Positions 34,392 to 45,859 of a stretch of 64,000 nucleotides of DNA are shown piece after piece. The position numbers were made by a program, and so were the translations under genes. The notes under the pieces were generated by a model that saw nothing but the letters and a program-made list of their open reading frames with translations, made no database searches and had not been told where the DNA came from. Every line of letters begins with the position of its first letter. The stretch's first letter is position 1. This DNA comes from Larix kaempferi (lineage: Eukaryota; Streptophyta; Pinopsida; Pinales; Pinaceae), in the NCBI GenBank assembly GCA_027924585.1, contig BSBM01000877.1, positions 3,163,501 through 3,227,500 of the forward strand, given 5' to 3'.

Positions 34392-34716
34392 CTCCTATGC
34401 GAATTACACAGGTGAGTGTGTGTGTCCAAATGAGGAGCAAAATCACTCCTATTTATACTTTATCTTCCACTTGAATTTTTCACTAACTAGGTCGGCCCCA
34501 ACAAATTTAACTGGGCCGACTTACCTAGGAAGACTCAAAACAACATAATATTACTTTCTGGAGGGTTCTATCGACTTGAATTACAAAGGAGGTTTTACCT
34601 CATGACTCTATGATGAACAAATACAATAATAACATCCTTACGAAGGAATAAAACATCTCCGAATAAATAATAATAAAATACAATAGAATATTCTTCGAAG
34701 TTACAATATTTCAACA
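34124..34716 (-). repeat. Copia 3' LTR
   Basis: It is a collinear match to 40172-40728. A long (CA)n tract at about 34338-34380 followed by (TA)n is nearly absent from the other LTR, showing post-insertion microsatellite growth in one copy or loss in the other. Confidence 0.93.
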
Positions 34717-34770
34717 CTCCCCATTAACGAGAAGGGTATTCTACTGACAAAAACAACAACAACTGTAGGA

Positions 34771-35652
34771 GCATTAGAGAGATTTTGAGGTCAAAAAAGG
34801 GCCTCCTAAGATATGTACTACAAAAATATGAGATATATTAAAATATTATGAATTGGGGGTTTTATGGGGTAGGTATATATGACAAGTCACCTCCCACACT
34901 ATTTTCTATGCACAATATAAATAACCATGGTTGAGTTGCTTTTCAAAATTCACTAGAAATAAAATTAATAAAATAAGTCTACATTGATGTGACTAAGATT
35001 CATTGTAAATTCCCAAAAATTTATTGTCCTTTAACATTTATTTGTCTTGAACTTGCAAATGAAATTAAATAATAAAAAATATTTTTAAGAGCTATTTTTT
35101 TAATTTTATGTTGACTTTTTATATTTAGTACTTTTATCATGAATTTAATATAATGTAATTTAATTGAGAATTTATTTACATGGAAAATGTTAATAATATT
35201 ATTATAATCCACATTGCATTATTATTATTATTTATTAAATCTATTATTATTCTTTATTAGTTTGACATTATGTTATTAAATAGAATGGAGTGAATATATA
35301 ATTTAAAATTAAAAACATAAAAATAATAATATATTATTTTATAAAAAAATGTGAAAGGACTTTCTTTATGAATTAAGAGTACTTCACTTGAAAATGACAA
35401 TAATATTATTTTATGAAAAAACTATCATTGTGAGTACTTTACTTTATGACTTAAAGTTATTTACACCACTACCTTGGTTAACTATGTGTTTTCAACCACC
35501 ATAGAAAATTTGACAAATAAGCATTCTTAACTCATGCAATGCCACCTCACCAAGGGGGATGATGTCATCTACTAGAATGTGATTGGTTGTTTTTTATAGT
35601 ACATTTTCTTTGTTTTGAGGCCTTTTTTTGACCTCAAAATTTCTCTAATGCA
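34771..35652. mobile_element. TIR element (about 880 bp) within the copia element
   Basis: The left end GCATTAGAGAGATTTTGAGG TCAAAAAAGGGCCT and the right end AGGCCTTTTTTTGACCTCAA AATTTCTCTAATGC are inverted copies of about 34 bp. The interior is extremely AT-rich with no coding frame. An AGGA on both sides could be a target duplication but is not certain. A relative with the same TIR lies at 47487-48011. It is probably a non-autonomous DNA transposon (MITE-like). Confidence 0.8.
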
Positions 35653-35839
35653 AGGAGAGAGAGCATCATCAACAACATCAAGGTGATACATCTATAAATC
35701 ATTGGAAGTTTTCTTCAACAATATCATCAACTGGAACATATTCAACATCTTCAGTACTTGAGCATCATCTTCTACAACACTGAGTCTTCATCTTTGATCT
35801 TCATCTTCTGCAGCACTCGATCGCTCGATCGTATACAAC

Positions 35840-35925
35840 AACACTTGATCTTTCGATCATCAACAACTCTTGATATTTCGATCATCAACAACTCTTGATA
35901 TTTCGATCAGCAACAACATCATCTA
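35840..35925. repeat. Short tandem repeat with GATCATCAACAACTCTTGAT
   Basis: About three copies of a 26-bp unit, TTGATATTTCGATCATCAAC plus AACTC, lie in the 3' untranslated part of the copia element. Confidence 0.75.
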
Positions 35926-35976
35926 CAACAACATAACCCGCAACACACATGATCCAATTACGGGATGATCGATCCC

Positions 35977-36416
35977 TCTCACTTTAGGACATAAGTCCAA
36001 GGATGATGCAATCCTAATCACATCACTGTGACAAAAGTCTGAGGATCACTTTAGGACTAATGTCCAGGGATGATACAATCCCAACCACATCACAGATACA
36101 AAAGTCTGCAGATCACTTTAGGACTAATGTCAAGGGATGATACAATCCCAACCACATCACAGAGACAAAAATCTACGGATCACTTTAGGACTAATGTCTA
36201 GGTATGATACAATACCAACCACATCACAGAGACAAAGGTCTGCGGATCACTTTAGGACTAATGTCCAGGGATGATACAATCCCAAACACATCACAAAGAC
36301 AAAAGTCTGTGGATCACTTTAGGACTAATGTCAAGGGATGATACAATCCCAACCACATCATGGAGACAAAAGTCTTCGGATCACTTTAGGACTAATGTCC
36401 AGGGATGATACAATCC
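35977..36416. repeat. 67-bp tandem array, about 6.6 copies
   Basis: GATCACTTTAGGAC starts at 36044, 36111, 36178, 36245, 36312 and 36379, exactly 67 bp apart. A diverged partial copy lies before the first. Units carry GGGATGATACAATCCCA, itself a small palindrome. The array lies between the RNase H end and the 3' LTR of the copia element. Confidence 0.95.
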
Positions 36417-36432
36417 CACTACAACATCATCA

Positions 36433-37939
36433 TCACTGCTCCCCCTTTCGAACCACACCAATATTGTCATGAAAGTACTCAAACTTCACTCTAGATAGAG
36501 GCTTAGTCAACACATCAACAACTTGCTCATCAGTGCTCACATACTGGAGCTTTATAGCTCCATTCTCTACCTTATCCCGTATGTAAAAATACCGGATTTC
36601 TATGTGCTTTGACTTGTCATGGAACACTGGGTTCTTCGTCATCTTTATACAACTCTAGTTGTCACATAGAATCACCGTGGTATCGAAATCCAGGTCAAAT
36701 AGACTTGACATCAACTTCCAAAGCCATATGGCTTCACAACTAGCAGAAAAAGCTGCTATATACTCTGCTTTAGCTGTGCTGAGACCAACATTGGACTGCT
36801 TTATGCTAAACTGTGAGATCATGGCGGATCCCAAAAATTAACATCCACCTAAGGTGCTCTTCCTGTCTGAGACACTTCCAGCCCAATCTGCATCTGTATA
36901 ACCATACAATTTGTAGTCATGATCTCCAACATAGTATAGACCAAAGTCTATCGTACCTTTCAGGTACCTCATCACATGCTTTTCAACTACCAAGTGAACA
37001 CGTCTAGGATCAACTAGATACTGAATCAGGGTGTTCACATCAAAGCATATATCTGGCCTGGTATTCGTTAGATACATCAACGACCCAATAACTTGTTTGT
37101 ACTGAGTCACATCCACTAACTTTGACGATTCATCAGCTAACAACTTCAGGTTGGTATCCATGGGTGTGGCCATGTCTTTACATTCCAACATATCAAATCT
37201 TTTTAGGATTTCCACAACATACTTTCCCTGGTTGAGAAATATTCCTTCTGGGTTCTTCCATACTCCTATACCTAGAAAATAGTGCATCAATCCAAGGTCT
37301 TTCATCTCAAATTCTTCAGTGTCTTTCATCTCAAATTCTTCATCGAGCTTCTTCTTGCACTCTAAAATCTGTTTCTCATTTCTTGTCAGAAATAAATCAT
37401 CCACATACAACAATAATATGTCAGGTTCATCATCCATAACCTTAAAGTAAAGGTTACGGTCAACTTTACTTTTGGTAAATCCCAAGCTCATCAAAAAAAC
37501 TATCTATCCTTTCGTATCAAGCTCTAGGAGCTTGCTTCAATCCATATAGATCCTTATTCAACTTGCATACGTGAGTCCGTTTATATTCAACTTCAAATAC
37601 CTGTGGCTGTTCTATGTACACTTCTTCCTCAATCACATCATTTAGGAAAGTTGTCTTCACATCCATCTGGTGTAAACTCCACTTCATCATGGATGTAGGT
37701 GCCATGATGGTTCTAATGGAAGTGTACCTTGCTACTGGCGCAAATGTCTCTTCATAATAAATTCCCTCTTTTTGAGAGAATCCTATAGCCACAAACCTTT
37801 CCTTGTATTTCTCAATACTTCCATCAGTTGCATGCTTTATCTTGTAGATCCACTTGGAAGATACCACACTTTTGCCTTCTGGTTTGGGAACTAAATCCCA
37901 AACATCATTCTTCATTATTGATTGGTATTCTTTCATCAT
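36433..37939 (-). pseudogene. Copia reverse transcriptase and RNase H
   Basis: 37939-37517 reads VVSSKWIYKIKHATDGSIEK, then KERFVAIGFSQKEGIYYEET, then LHQMDVKTTFLNDVIEEEVY, then LYGLKQAPRA, the RVT_2 fold. After a frameshift near 37500, it continues at 37494 with VDRNLYFKVM and the catalytic LLLYVDDLFL. A small in-frame duplication repeats EFEMKD. RNase H motifs VTQYKQVIGSLMYLTNTRPD, then YTDADWAGSVSDRKSTLGGC, then HDKSKHIEIRYFYIRDKV reach the end at 36433 with a further frame break near 36660-36840. It is a near-complete but broken copia RT-RH. Confidence 0.92.
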
Positions 37940-38059
37940 TGATTCTACCCATTATTTCTTCTGTATAGCTTCTTCATAACTAGTAGGTTCTTTATATACA
38001 AGATCACACATCAAAGCCACATAACTTGAAAATGGCTTTGGCTTCTTGCTTACTCTTGT

Positions 38060-38880
38060 GGAGCCTTATGGAGCTCCATACTTCTCTGCTTCTTGTATAA
38101 TTTCTCTTGCCCAAGCAGGATTTATCTTTCTTGACATATTCATAGTGGGAGGTTCTTGAGGTTCTAACATATCATGGTCTTTTGGTGTTTCATCATCAGG
38201 AGAGGGTGCAACCTCTGCAACTCTAGGAGGTACATCTTCTTCATATACTTCGATCATACCATGAGTTTGGCTATCTTGTCATAGTCTAATTCCTCTACTT
38301 GATTTCACAAGTCTTGTTTATATTTGAACCATTGTCACTTGTTCTACGGAATAAGTCTCATCATTCTTCATTTGTAGGTGATCGTTGTACGATCCTTCCT
38401 ACAAGTCAAATTCAATAGCATGGTTAGAAACATTCCATAGTATCCAAAAACATATGCATAAGTCACACTTTCATAATGCTACAACATTTAATCATACCCC
38501 ACATTCATATGGTAACTTTCTAGATTCCTTCCATATCTACCAGGACATTATTAAGAGTGTGCACTACTCCCAATATGTCAACAAAGAGTTTTCACTCTAG
38601 ATAAGTAGTAATGTAATGTTGTATAGAACCCTAAGCTACTTACCCATCACATGCATATCAATGCAAATATGCATAAAACATATCCTAAATAAATGTGTAC
38701 ACAACTGGATACTATCATTTAAACAATTTGATAGAAATGACAATTCAAATACCTATCTTTGTTTGTTTGGTAGGATATCTTTTGATCCTAGTCTCCTAGT
38801 GAAGCTTTTTGAGGGGAGTCCTTTTCTTCAAGATTGGAGAGAGTGCTTTGAAGCACCACTATTACAATACATATTCTTCG
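38060..38880 (-). pseudogene. Copia protease remnant and RT-proximal linker; integrase absent
   Basis: Around 38870-38840 the minus strand reads YCNSGASKH, a relic of the copia protease active site (usually DSGAS) with the catalytic Asp replaced by Asn. The stretch 38257-38066 is an acidic and proline-containing linker ending SRKINPAWAREIIQEAEKYG, which precedes copia RT. No GAG-pre-integrase HxxxH/CxxC or DDE integrase motif could be found between them. Confidence 0.65.
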
Positions 38881-38989
38881 AATTATTCTTCTTTTGCTTG
38901 TTTTCTTCGAGGTCCTTCTTCCTCTTCTTCTTCATATTCATCTTTAGCTAGGTGTGCATGATGTCTTTTGTTGTTGTTCCTCTTCTTGT

Positions 38990-39800
38990 ATTCTTCTTTC
39001 TTCAATGGACAATTTCTAGCAATGTGTCCTAGCTTGTTACAATTGAAACATTGAAAGTTGGAGTAGTTTATTCTTGGATTGTTTCCTCTTGTCCTTTGGA
39101 ACTTCTTGGGAGTTTGAGACTCCTTTTGGATTTCCTTCTTGAAGTTAGATTGAATTCTTCCTCTCTTGGTATGGGTGTCTAGGGCTTGACCATATTATTT
39201 AAGTAGAGCTTCTCTATTGGCTACTCTAGCCTCCTCTTGGATGCAATATTCCCATACAATGTCAAATTTCATGCTTTCCTTTCTGGAACACATAGCCTGG
39301 ATGAATGACTCCAAAGGACTAGAAAGACCATTGAGAGTAGTCATAACTAGCTTATCTTCATCAAGGGAGTCTCCAATGGCTTTTAGTTGCTCCTTGAACT
39401 GGGAGACCCTTGTGAAGTAGTCTTGGATGGATTCTCCTTGGCACATCTTGGTACTCTTTAATTGATCTCTCAAATTCATCTTCCTATTGATGTTCTTTTG
39501 TTCATACATTCTGGATAGGGCATCATACATCTCCTTCAGGGTCTTCTTAGATGACACTTGAGGAATCAAGTGGTCTTTGATAGAATCAACAATGATCCTC
39601 TTTTCCCTAATTAGGTCCTTCTTGTGCTTCTCCTTAGCTTCATCCTCTTTAGGTTCTGCAACTTATTCCTTGATGTATTAGGCAAGATCATTCTCTTCAA
39701 GAATTAGGCCAATCCTATATTTCCATGCTTGTAAATTCTCTATGCCTTCTAGCTTATCCTCAAGCTTATTGCTTGGGGCTATCTTATCCTGGAGGTCACC
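38990..39800 (-). pseudogene. Copia gag with zinc knuckle
   Basis: 39569-39195 contains KKTLKEMYDALSRMYEQKNI, then KMNLRDQLKSTKMCQGESIQ, then FTRVSQFKEQLKAIGDSL, the UBN2/copia gag core. At 39060-39005 the CCHC zinc knuckle reads CFNCNKLGHIARNCP, canonical C-x2-C-x4-H-x4-C. The gag starts upstream near 40130, where the frame is broken. The part shown is open for 124 residues. Confidence 0.88.
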
Positions 39801-40159
39801 AAAAAATGAAATTTATCAAAATGAAAAATTGACCTTACCAAGAGATGTGCTTGACTGAAGTGAATTGACTGGAACACTTGGTTTCTGGAGATCCCAAATT
39901 TTCACCCTTCAAAATTGACTTGCAAATTTTGGATCTGCAATTTCTGGCTTTTTCTGCTCCAAAGTCAAACTAGGGTTTGACTTTTCGGGAGTTTTACCCA
40001 CTCAAAAATTTCGATCTTGGTATCAAAATTTCTCTCTTGGAGAGGCGCACTTCCCTATGCAATCAAATTTCCAAAATTCCAACTTTGACAAAAACCCTAA
40101 TTTCTTGCCGGAGGAAAAAGAGAGAGTTTCACCTTGTGAAAGTTTTCCTATTCAGGCTA

Positions 40160-40171
40160 GCTTTGATACCA
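40160..40171 (-). promoter_or_regulatory. Primer-binding site of the copia element
   Basis: On the minus strand, TGGTATCAAAGC immediately follows the 5' LTR end (...CTTAACA). It differs at one base from TGGTATCAGAGC, the complement of the initiator methionine tRNA 3' end. Confidence 0.9.
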
Positions 40172-40728
40172 TGTTAAGTTTCAATATTCTAATATAGGTA
40201 ACATCAATATTCAATTCAATTTCACAACAATAGAATATACAGGATCACTGAAAGAAACACAAGCACAAGATAGACACAGATTTATCCTGGGAAACACTTT
40301 ATGGGAAGAAAACCCAACAAAAATTCCTCAATATAGATGATGAAAAGTACAAAGAAAAACCCCAAACAAGTGCTCCTTCTCCTTGCAAATGTGTGTCTCT
40401 CTCTCTCCTATGCGAATTACACAAGTGAGTGTGTGTGTCCAAATGAGGAGCACATCACTCCTATTTATACTTTATCTTCCACTTTACTTTTTCACTAAAT
40501 AGTTCGGCCCCAACAAACTTAATTAGGCCGAATTACCTAGGAAGACTCAAAAAAATATAATATTACTTTCTGGAGGGTTCTATCGACCCGACTTACAAAG
40601 GATGTTTTACCTCATGACTCTATGATGACCAAATACAATAATAACATCCCGACGGAGGAATAAAACATCTCCGAATAAATAATAATAAAATACAATAGAA
40701 TATTCTTCGAAGTTACAATATTTCAACA
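40172..40728 (-). repeat. Copia 5' LTR
   Basis: It matches 34124-34716 and ends at the TAAGC duplication. It carries the promoter in minus orientation, but no clear TATA box was pinpointed. Confidence 0.93.
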
Positions 40729-40733
40729 TAAGC

Positions 40734-41285
40734 GTGCCCCAAGGAGCCATTGGAACGAAACCACTAGGGACATGTTGGCTCTTTCCATTAGTAACGGCTC
40801 CCCAAGGCTTCCTTTAAAACTACCTCAGCTCCGAGCCGTTACTGCATGGGTAAACCGAAGCGGTTTTTCACATAAGAGTATAAAGTGCCAAGTAGCGACC
40901 TAATGATGAAGGAAGGGTGATCTAGCACCAATGTGCGCCACTCACATAGGGACACGTTTCAAGTGGGTCCACCAATCTCAAGTGATGTCACCCAACGTCA
41001 CCAAATAAAGGCATGCCAACTGTCAAAATTTGAATTGTGTTTCGACTGTTAAAGGGGGAATATTCAAACATTATTTTTTATTTTTGCCCCCATCGATAAA
41101 GAGACGAGAGCCACCTGTGTGGACAAACACAACCTAGTCAGCAAAAGAGCACGAGACATAAGGATGCCTGTGAAATTTTACCCTACGAGTAATTTTACAC
41201 CGTTATTTTGTTTTTCCCCTTTTACCTTCGAGTAAAACCGTAAAACATTGTTACTTGCACTGTAACTCTACAACCTCTCCCTTTT
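40734..41285 (+). mobile_element. Middle LTR of the gypsy element, right part
   Basis: This continues the LTR interrupted at 34123, with CGTGCCCCAAGGAGCC and GAAACCACTAGGGA as in the first LTR near 21690. It then leads into a second copy of the unknown ORF. The exact end was not resolved. Confidence 0.8.
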
Positions 41286-41313
41286 ACCCACCAGTCCTTC
41301 TCAAATATTACAC

Positions 41314-44300
41314 CATGGCATATGCATCCAGAAGTAAACCTAAAAAACCCCAAAGTGAAGGAGATGAGAATATATATGACCATGATGTCGACATTTTTGA
41401 CACCATAGGGATTGTCTCAAATCTCAACCAAACCATCCATGAGGCCCAATCCAACGCCGTTGTCGGCCAAGATCCCTGCTATCTCTGAGAAACCAATTCG
41501 GCTAGAGCCGTTTCTCCTCACCCCATAAAATTTCCTGAATTCATCACTTGGTGTGCTATCTGGTACTCTGCGGATGATTGCATGATCTTGTCTACCGATT
41601 ATTCCAAAACCTTGTGCATTATTTCCGTAGATGCCTTAGAAAATATGCTATGTTTCCTATACCTTCCTACCCTACAAATCCTAGATGAAGAATCCATTTC
41701 CACATCCTACCAATCCATGAAGCCCCTAAAAGAAACCGTGTCTTATCTCAACATTTAATAGAGGGGTTTCCAATCCCCACCTCATTGCCTCCTTACGAAG
41801 CTGCTAATTTCTCAAACAACTCAAAGAGGGTTGTTATTCTAATTTGTAGCATATTGGGGTACAATGATGACATAAAAGTGGATGAGACTATGATGGGTTT
41901 TTTGAACATGCTAAACCCTATTTCCATGGTCATGCCTCCTAGGTTTGATTTATGTAGCTATCTATTTGAATCTATCAACAATCAGCTGGCACAAATTCTT
42001 GCAATTGAGCGATTCAAATATCCTTCTTATCTATTCTATATGATTTTGTATCTAAATTTTGAACACTTTAAAGGTCTGAACCTAAGAGTGAGAGATGAAA
42101 AAGGCAACCAATTTCCTGTGTACACCTGGAATGATCTTGTCCTAAGACAACCTGACAAATGTAATTATAAATAATTTTCCAACAAAGTCATGAGCATTAC
42201 TTACTCTTTGATGCACAATGCTTCTCCTCCAAGAATGTTTCCAGAAAATCAAAAGCTCCCTCAATTGAGTCCAGATGTGAGGGTAGGTGACTAGCTCCTC
42301 TATGAAGATTACACTGTAATAAGAATATATGGCTTTGAAGATAGGCCATACAGATTACTAGATTTCCTCACACCTAGGGTCATTGAAATGGAGTATGTGA
42401 CGCATAATTTCATTGCTGACTAGATACATTCAGTACACCACAAGCACCACAAAAAATTTCTACTCACCAAGGACTTGGGACCTTTCCTTGTAAAAACCAG
42501 AAATGCCCTCCAGGATATGGAAGAGATCTTGAAGAAACTCAATTTAGAAAAGGAAGAAAAAGGGCCTTATGACCCTCATCATGTAATATATAACCTAAGG
42601 ATAGAGAACACACATATTCCTTATAATCATGTGCCCAGGCTTGATTAGGAGAGAATAGCTAACCTGCAGACTTGGGAGCAAATCTTGGCAGCACAAGGAA
42701 ATGATACAGATCAAGGTGCCACAGATTCATAAGTAGGGAAGAAAAGAGGGGTTGAAGAGATGCTTATAGATGTGGATATTGATGATGATGCCAAGAAGAA
42801 TCCCAAAAATAAGAAGGCAAGAAATGAAGGGGGGTAGGAGACAAAGTAGGCATTGGTTGAGAAAGAAGAGGGTGATGAACTTTAAAAAGAACTAGTTGAG
42901 CTTCTGGAGAAACCAATTGTCAAGAGGGATGTGGAACCTGTTACAATAACACAATATCCCCCTAGAGTTTCAAGTGCCTCATATGCAACATGGATACCCC
43001 TCTACAGGACCAACACAGGTAAAACCAAATATTCATACTAGATACATGAATATAAGAGAGAGAAGTGTCAAAGATCTCATAGGATAGATAGGAGTAGAAG
43101 AAAATAGGCTAATAACTGTGGCATATCACAGGGATGATACCCGTAGGATGGAAGTCCTAGAGCCCAAGGTTCTTTTTCCTACTTCATTCAATGACTGGAG
43201 ATAAAATGAATATTATGTGGACTTCAAGCATTTCAATAAGCTGGATAAAGTAGACTTCTACAAGCATACTAGTGACATGACATGCAAAGATGTATTGCAC
43301 TCTGCTGCCAATGAAAATAAATTGAGGACAACATTGCAAAAGATGGAGCAAATTTTGAAAGTAGAAAGGGTAACTGTCAAGGCAAAACATTTGACAATTA
43401 AAGAGCTATATAGCAAGATTGTAGCTCTGGGAGTTATTCCAGTAGAAATATCCGATTGCAAATCTCTCTTGTAGCAGAAGGATAATGTGATTTCTCATAT
43501 TAAAAAGAAGTTGAATATTCCCAGGGAAGATCCAATCAAAACCCCAAAGTTGTTGAAGGCACTAGAATATAAGGAAAAAACATACGAAAGCATGAGACAA
43601 TATAAGGATAAAAAAAAGGAGTATGAGAAGAGAGTGAATGAATTGGAGTTGTAGATATCTATTTTGAAGTTAAAGCATACCTCTTTGTCCAATCAGCCTG
43701 TTGCCAAAGAAGAACCCTCAACCAGTCAAGCAATTACTCATCCTGCAGGGGAAGCATAGCAGATTCCAAAAGAGCCAGAAGAGCAGACCCCAACAGATAA
43801 ATCAGTACAACAGATGGAAAAAGATGTCCCCACTTAGAAAGAATATCAAAGGGATAAAATAATCAAAGATTCAGAGGATGAATTAACTAATTGAGAGGGA
43901 GGAGTTTGAATAAAAAGTATCCAAGTTATATATAGATCTACAGGGAGAAGAACTCTTGAGAGGAGCCAAAATATTGTTGTGGGATAACATAGCTCAATAA
44001 CTCGTCAACATATGGGATCATTGTGATGTGATCTAGGATAAAATACATATGGTTAAGATAACCTAAGAAGATACAAAGAGAGTAGAGAATGAGCTAGTGG
44101 AGAAACCCAAGGAAGCAACACAAATAATTGATTTTTTGAATAGTAGGACCAAAATAAAATTAGAGGAGTTGTAGATTTCAAACAGGGTTCATTTGATAAA
44201 GTTGGAAAATCAGATGATAGCTTAGCAGACCTTGCTGAATAGGACCGTAAAGAAAGTGAAATCCCCGACCTTAAATATTTTATCTTTCAACAGTATCTTC

Positions 44301-44440
44301 AATGCTGTCATAAAAATAGTCCTGCCACACTTGTGGGATGGGAATGGATAAATGTATAAAAGAGAAGAGTACCTGACTATTTTAATGCAAAAGAAAAATA
44401 AGAAATTTGTATTTGAGGAATTAGAAGGAGATTTAGGTGG
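41314..44440 (+). pseudogene. Long unknown ORF of the gypsy element (copy 2, truncated element)
   Basis: This is collinear with 22257-24985 and, after it, with 25909 to about 26310. It starts MAYASRSKPKKPQSEGDENI, continues SNLNQTIHEAQSNAVVG, then 41785-42174 with NNSKRVVILICSILGYNDDI and FKYPSYLFYMILYLNFEHF, then helical sequence. It lacks the 0.9-kb insert of copy 1. Homology to copy 1 ends abruptly after GATTTAGGTGG near 44440, before the gag capsid core. Multiple stops are present in both copies, at partly different positions. Confidence 0.65.
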
Positions 44441-45340
44441 GGATGTGGTGATTGAGGAATTGAAAGTTGAGTTTGAGATATGGATTATCCTGAAAAATAA
44501 GCTAAAGAGGTTAAATCATATCTCATATGAAAAAAACAACTAATGTTGAGATAGCATTAGATGCTTTAAAAATGCACCATTATCCTATAGGAAAGGATTG
44601 ACATTCAATATCCAAATATCACAAGATTATATTGCCACCCCAAGGACAAACACCTATACGATAATTATGCTAGGTTGTAGGGCAGGCCTCAGGGAAAACA
44701 TCAAGGAAGTCAGCAGGGAAACCAAGTGGGCAAGCTGGGTAGGCCTCTGTCCCACTAAGTCATCGATTTTTCATGCCACTAGAAGGACAATTTTTTTTCC
44801 AAATGATGCATCAAATATTAGGACATATATCTGTCAGAACAATTGGGTAGACAATTGTACAGACATCTGGCCATCCATCAGAAAAACCAACCAAGAAAGT
44901 AAGAGGAAAATTGTGAGGTCAACCACCTCAACTTAAAGGTGCTAAAAAGGGTCAAGTAAAAAGAAATAAAGGACAAACAATTATTCGGTTATAAAAATAT
45001 TTTGAAGATAAGTGAAAGTGACAAAATTAAATATTGTTGAAAATTAGTTGATGACAACATAAATTAGTTATTGTTTCCTTTCTATATAAAGACCATTCAG
45101 GCTCATAACCAAGGTTGGTAGTTTTTTGAGAGGGTCTTCGAGGGACTGCTAAGTTGGCTGTATTGGTTTTTGCATGCAAGAGATTTTTCCGAGATTAATA
45201 TTTTGAAATGTATCATAGTTTTTTTCCTCTGTAAATTTATCTCTCCTAGTATTTTCATACCAAGTGTGTATCTGTGTAAGCTCTTATGAGAATATAATAA
45301 ATCTTTGAGCAACCGTTTTTCCCTACTTCTATATCTGGTA
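44441..45340 (+). other. Junction segment with possible short LTR
   Basis: After the homology break there is a glycine- and lysine-rich coding remnant to about 44940 (no domain recognised). A stretch from about 45035 begins TGTTGAAAATTAG, has a TCTATATAAAGACC promoter-like box at 45081 and AATAAATC at about 45296. It is followed by TGGTATATCAATG near 45340, which weakly resembles a tRNA-Met primer site. This could be a roughly 300-bp LTR, but no TSD or second copy was found. Confidence 0.35.
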
Positions 45341-45858
45341 TATCAATGTACTGTGGAATGTTGAGAATAAATATGAGATTTCATGTTATATGACCTTTGT
45401 TTATCTCTATTGTTCATATGATGTAATATTAATTGAATTTTTTTGTTATTTTTCACTGTGTGTCTATCAATGCTGCCATTGGTTTTGTAAAACCTCATGG
45501 ACATTTTGCACCTTGTTTGAACTACTGAATTCTTTCTTCAAAGCTCAATACGTTTGCTTCCATTAAGTATATGATATTTTTCCTCAATACACCTCATGTA
45601 TTTTCTTTTGTTCCATTTGCTAAATCCATTATCATTTTCACTTGAAAGTCTGAATGCATATCATTAAATTCCTCCGAAGTAAGTTTTTGTATCAAAGATT
45701 TGTCCAAATAGTTGTCACATTTGTATGTTATTTTTAAAGAAGATACAATCTATGCTTCAATACAACAGATTAAGCTCTAAATATTTAAAAATGGAGCCTC
45801 ATCATGCCTTGGTGTGTCCTAATTTCAGCCTAGGACATCTCAGGGGATAACACGTTTG
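45341..45858. other. AT-rich sequence, nothing supported
   Basis: No coding frame, RNA gene or repeat structure was recognised here. Confidence 0.4.
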
Positions 45859-45859
45859 A

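Larger units (their letters stand above)
34124..40728 (-). mobile_element. Ty1/copia retrotransposon, minus strand, TSD TAAGC, integrase missing
   Basis: The two LTRs are 34124-34716 (593 bp, 3' LTR) and 40172-40728 (557 bp, 5' LTR). Both run TGTTAAG...TTTCAACA on the plus strand and TGTTGAAA...CTTAACA in the element's own orientation. The flanking TAAGC at 34119-34123 and 40729-40733 is a perfect 5-bp duplication. The element's own order is PBS, gag, protease remnant, RT, RNase H, a 67-bp repeat array, a TIR element, 3' LTR. Only about 0.8 kb separates the gag zinc knuckle from the RT-proximal linker, so most of protease and all of integrase are absent. The LTRs differ chiefly by a (CA)n expansion. 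It was inserted into the middle gypsy LTR. Confidence 0.95.

Noticed and set aside
34234-34548. Frames of His-Thr and Cys-Val repeats
   Set aside because: They are products of the (CA)n tract within the copia LTR.
35977-36416. CRISPR-like array
   Set aside because: The units are directly adjacent tandem copies with no unique spacers, in a plant retroelement.
36813-39420. Plus-strand frames within the copia element
   Set aside because: They are antisense shadows of the minus-strand RT and gag.
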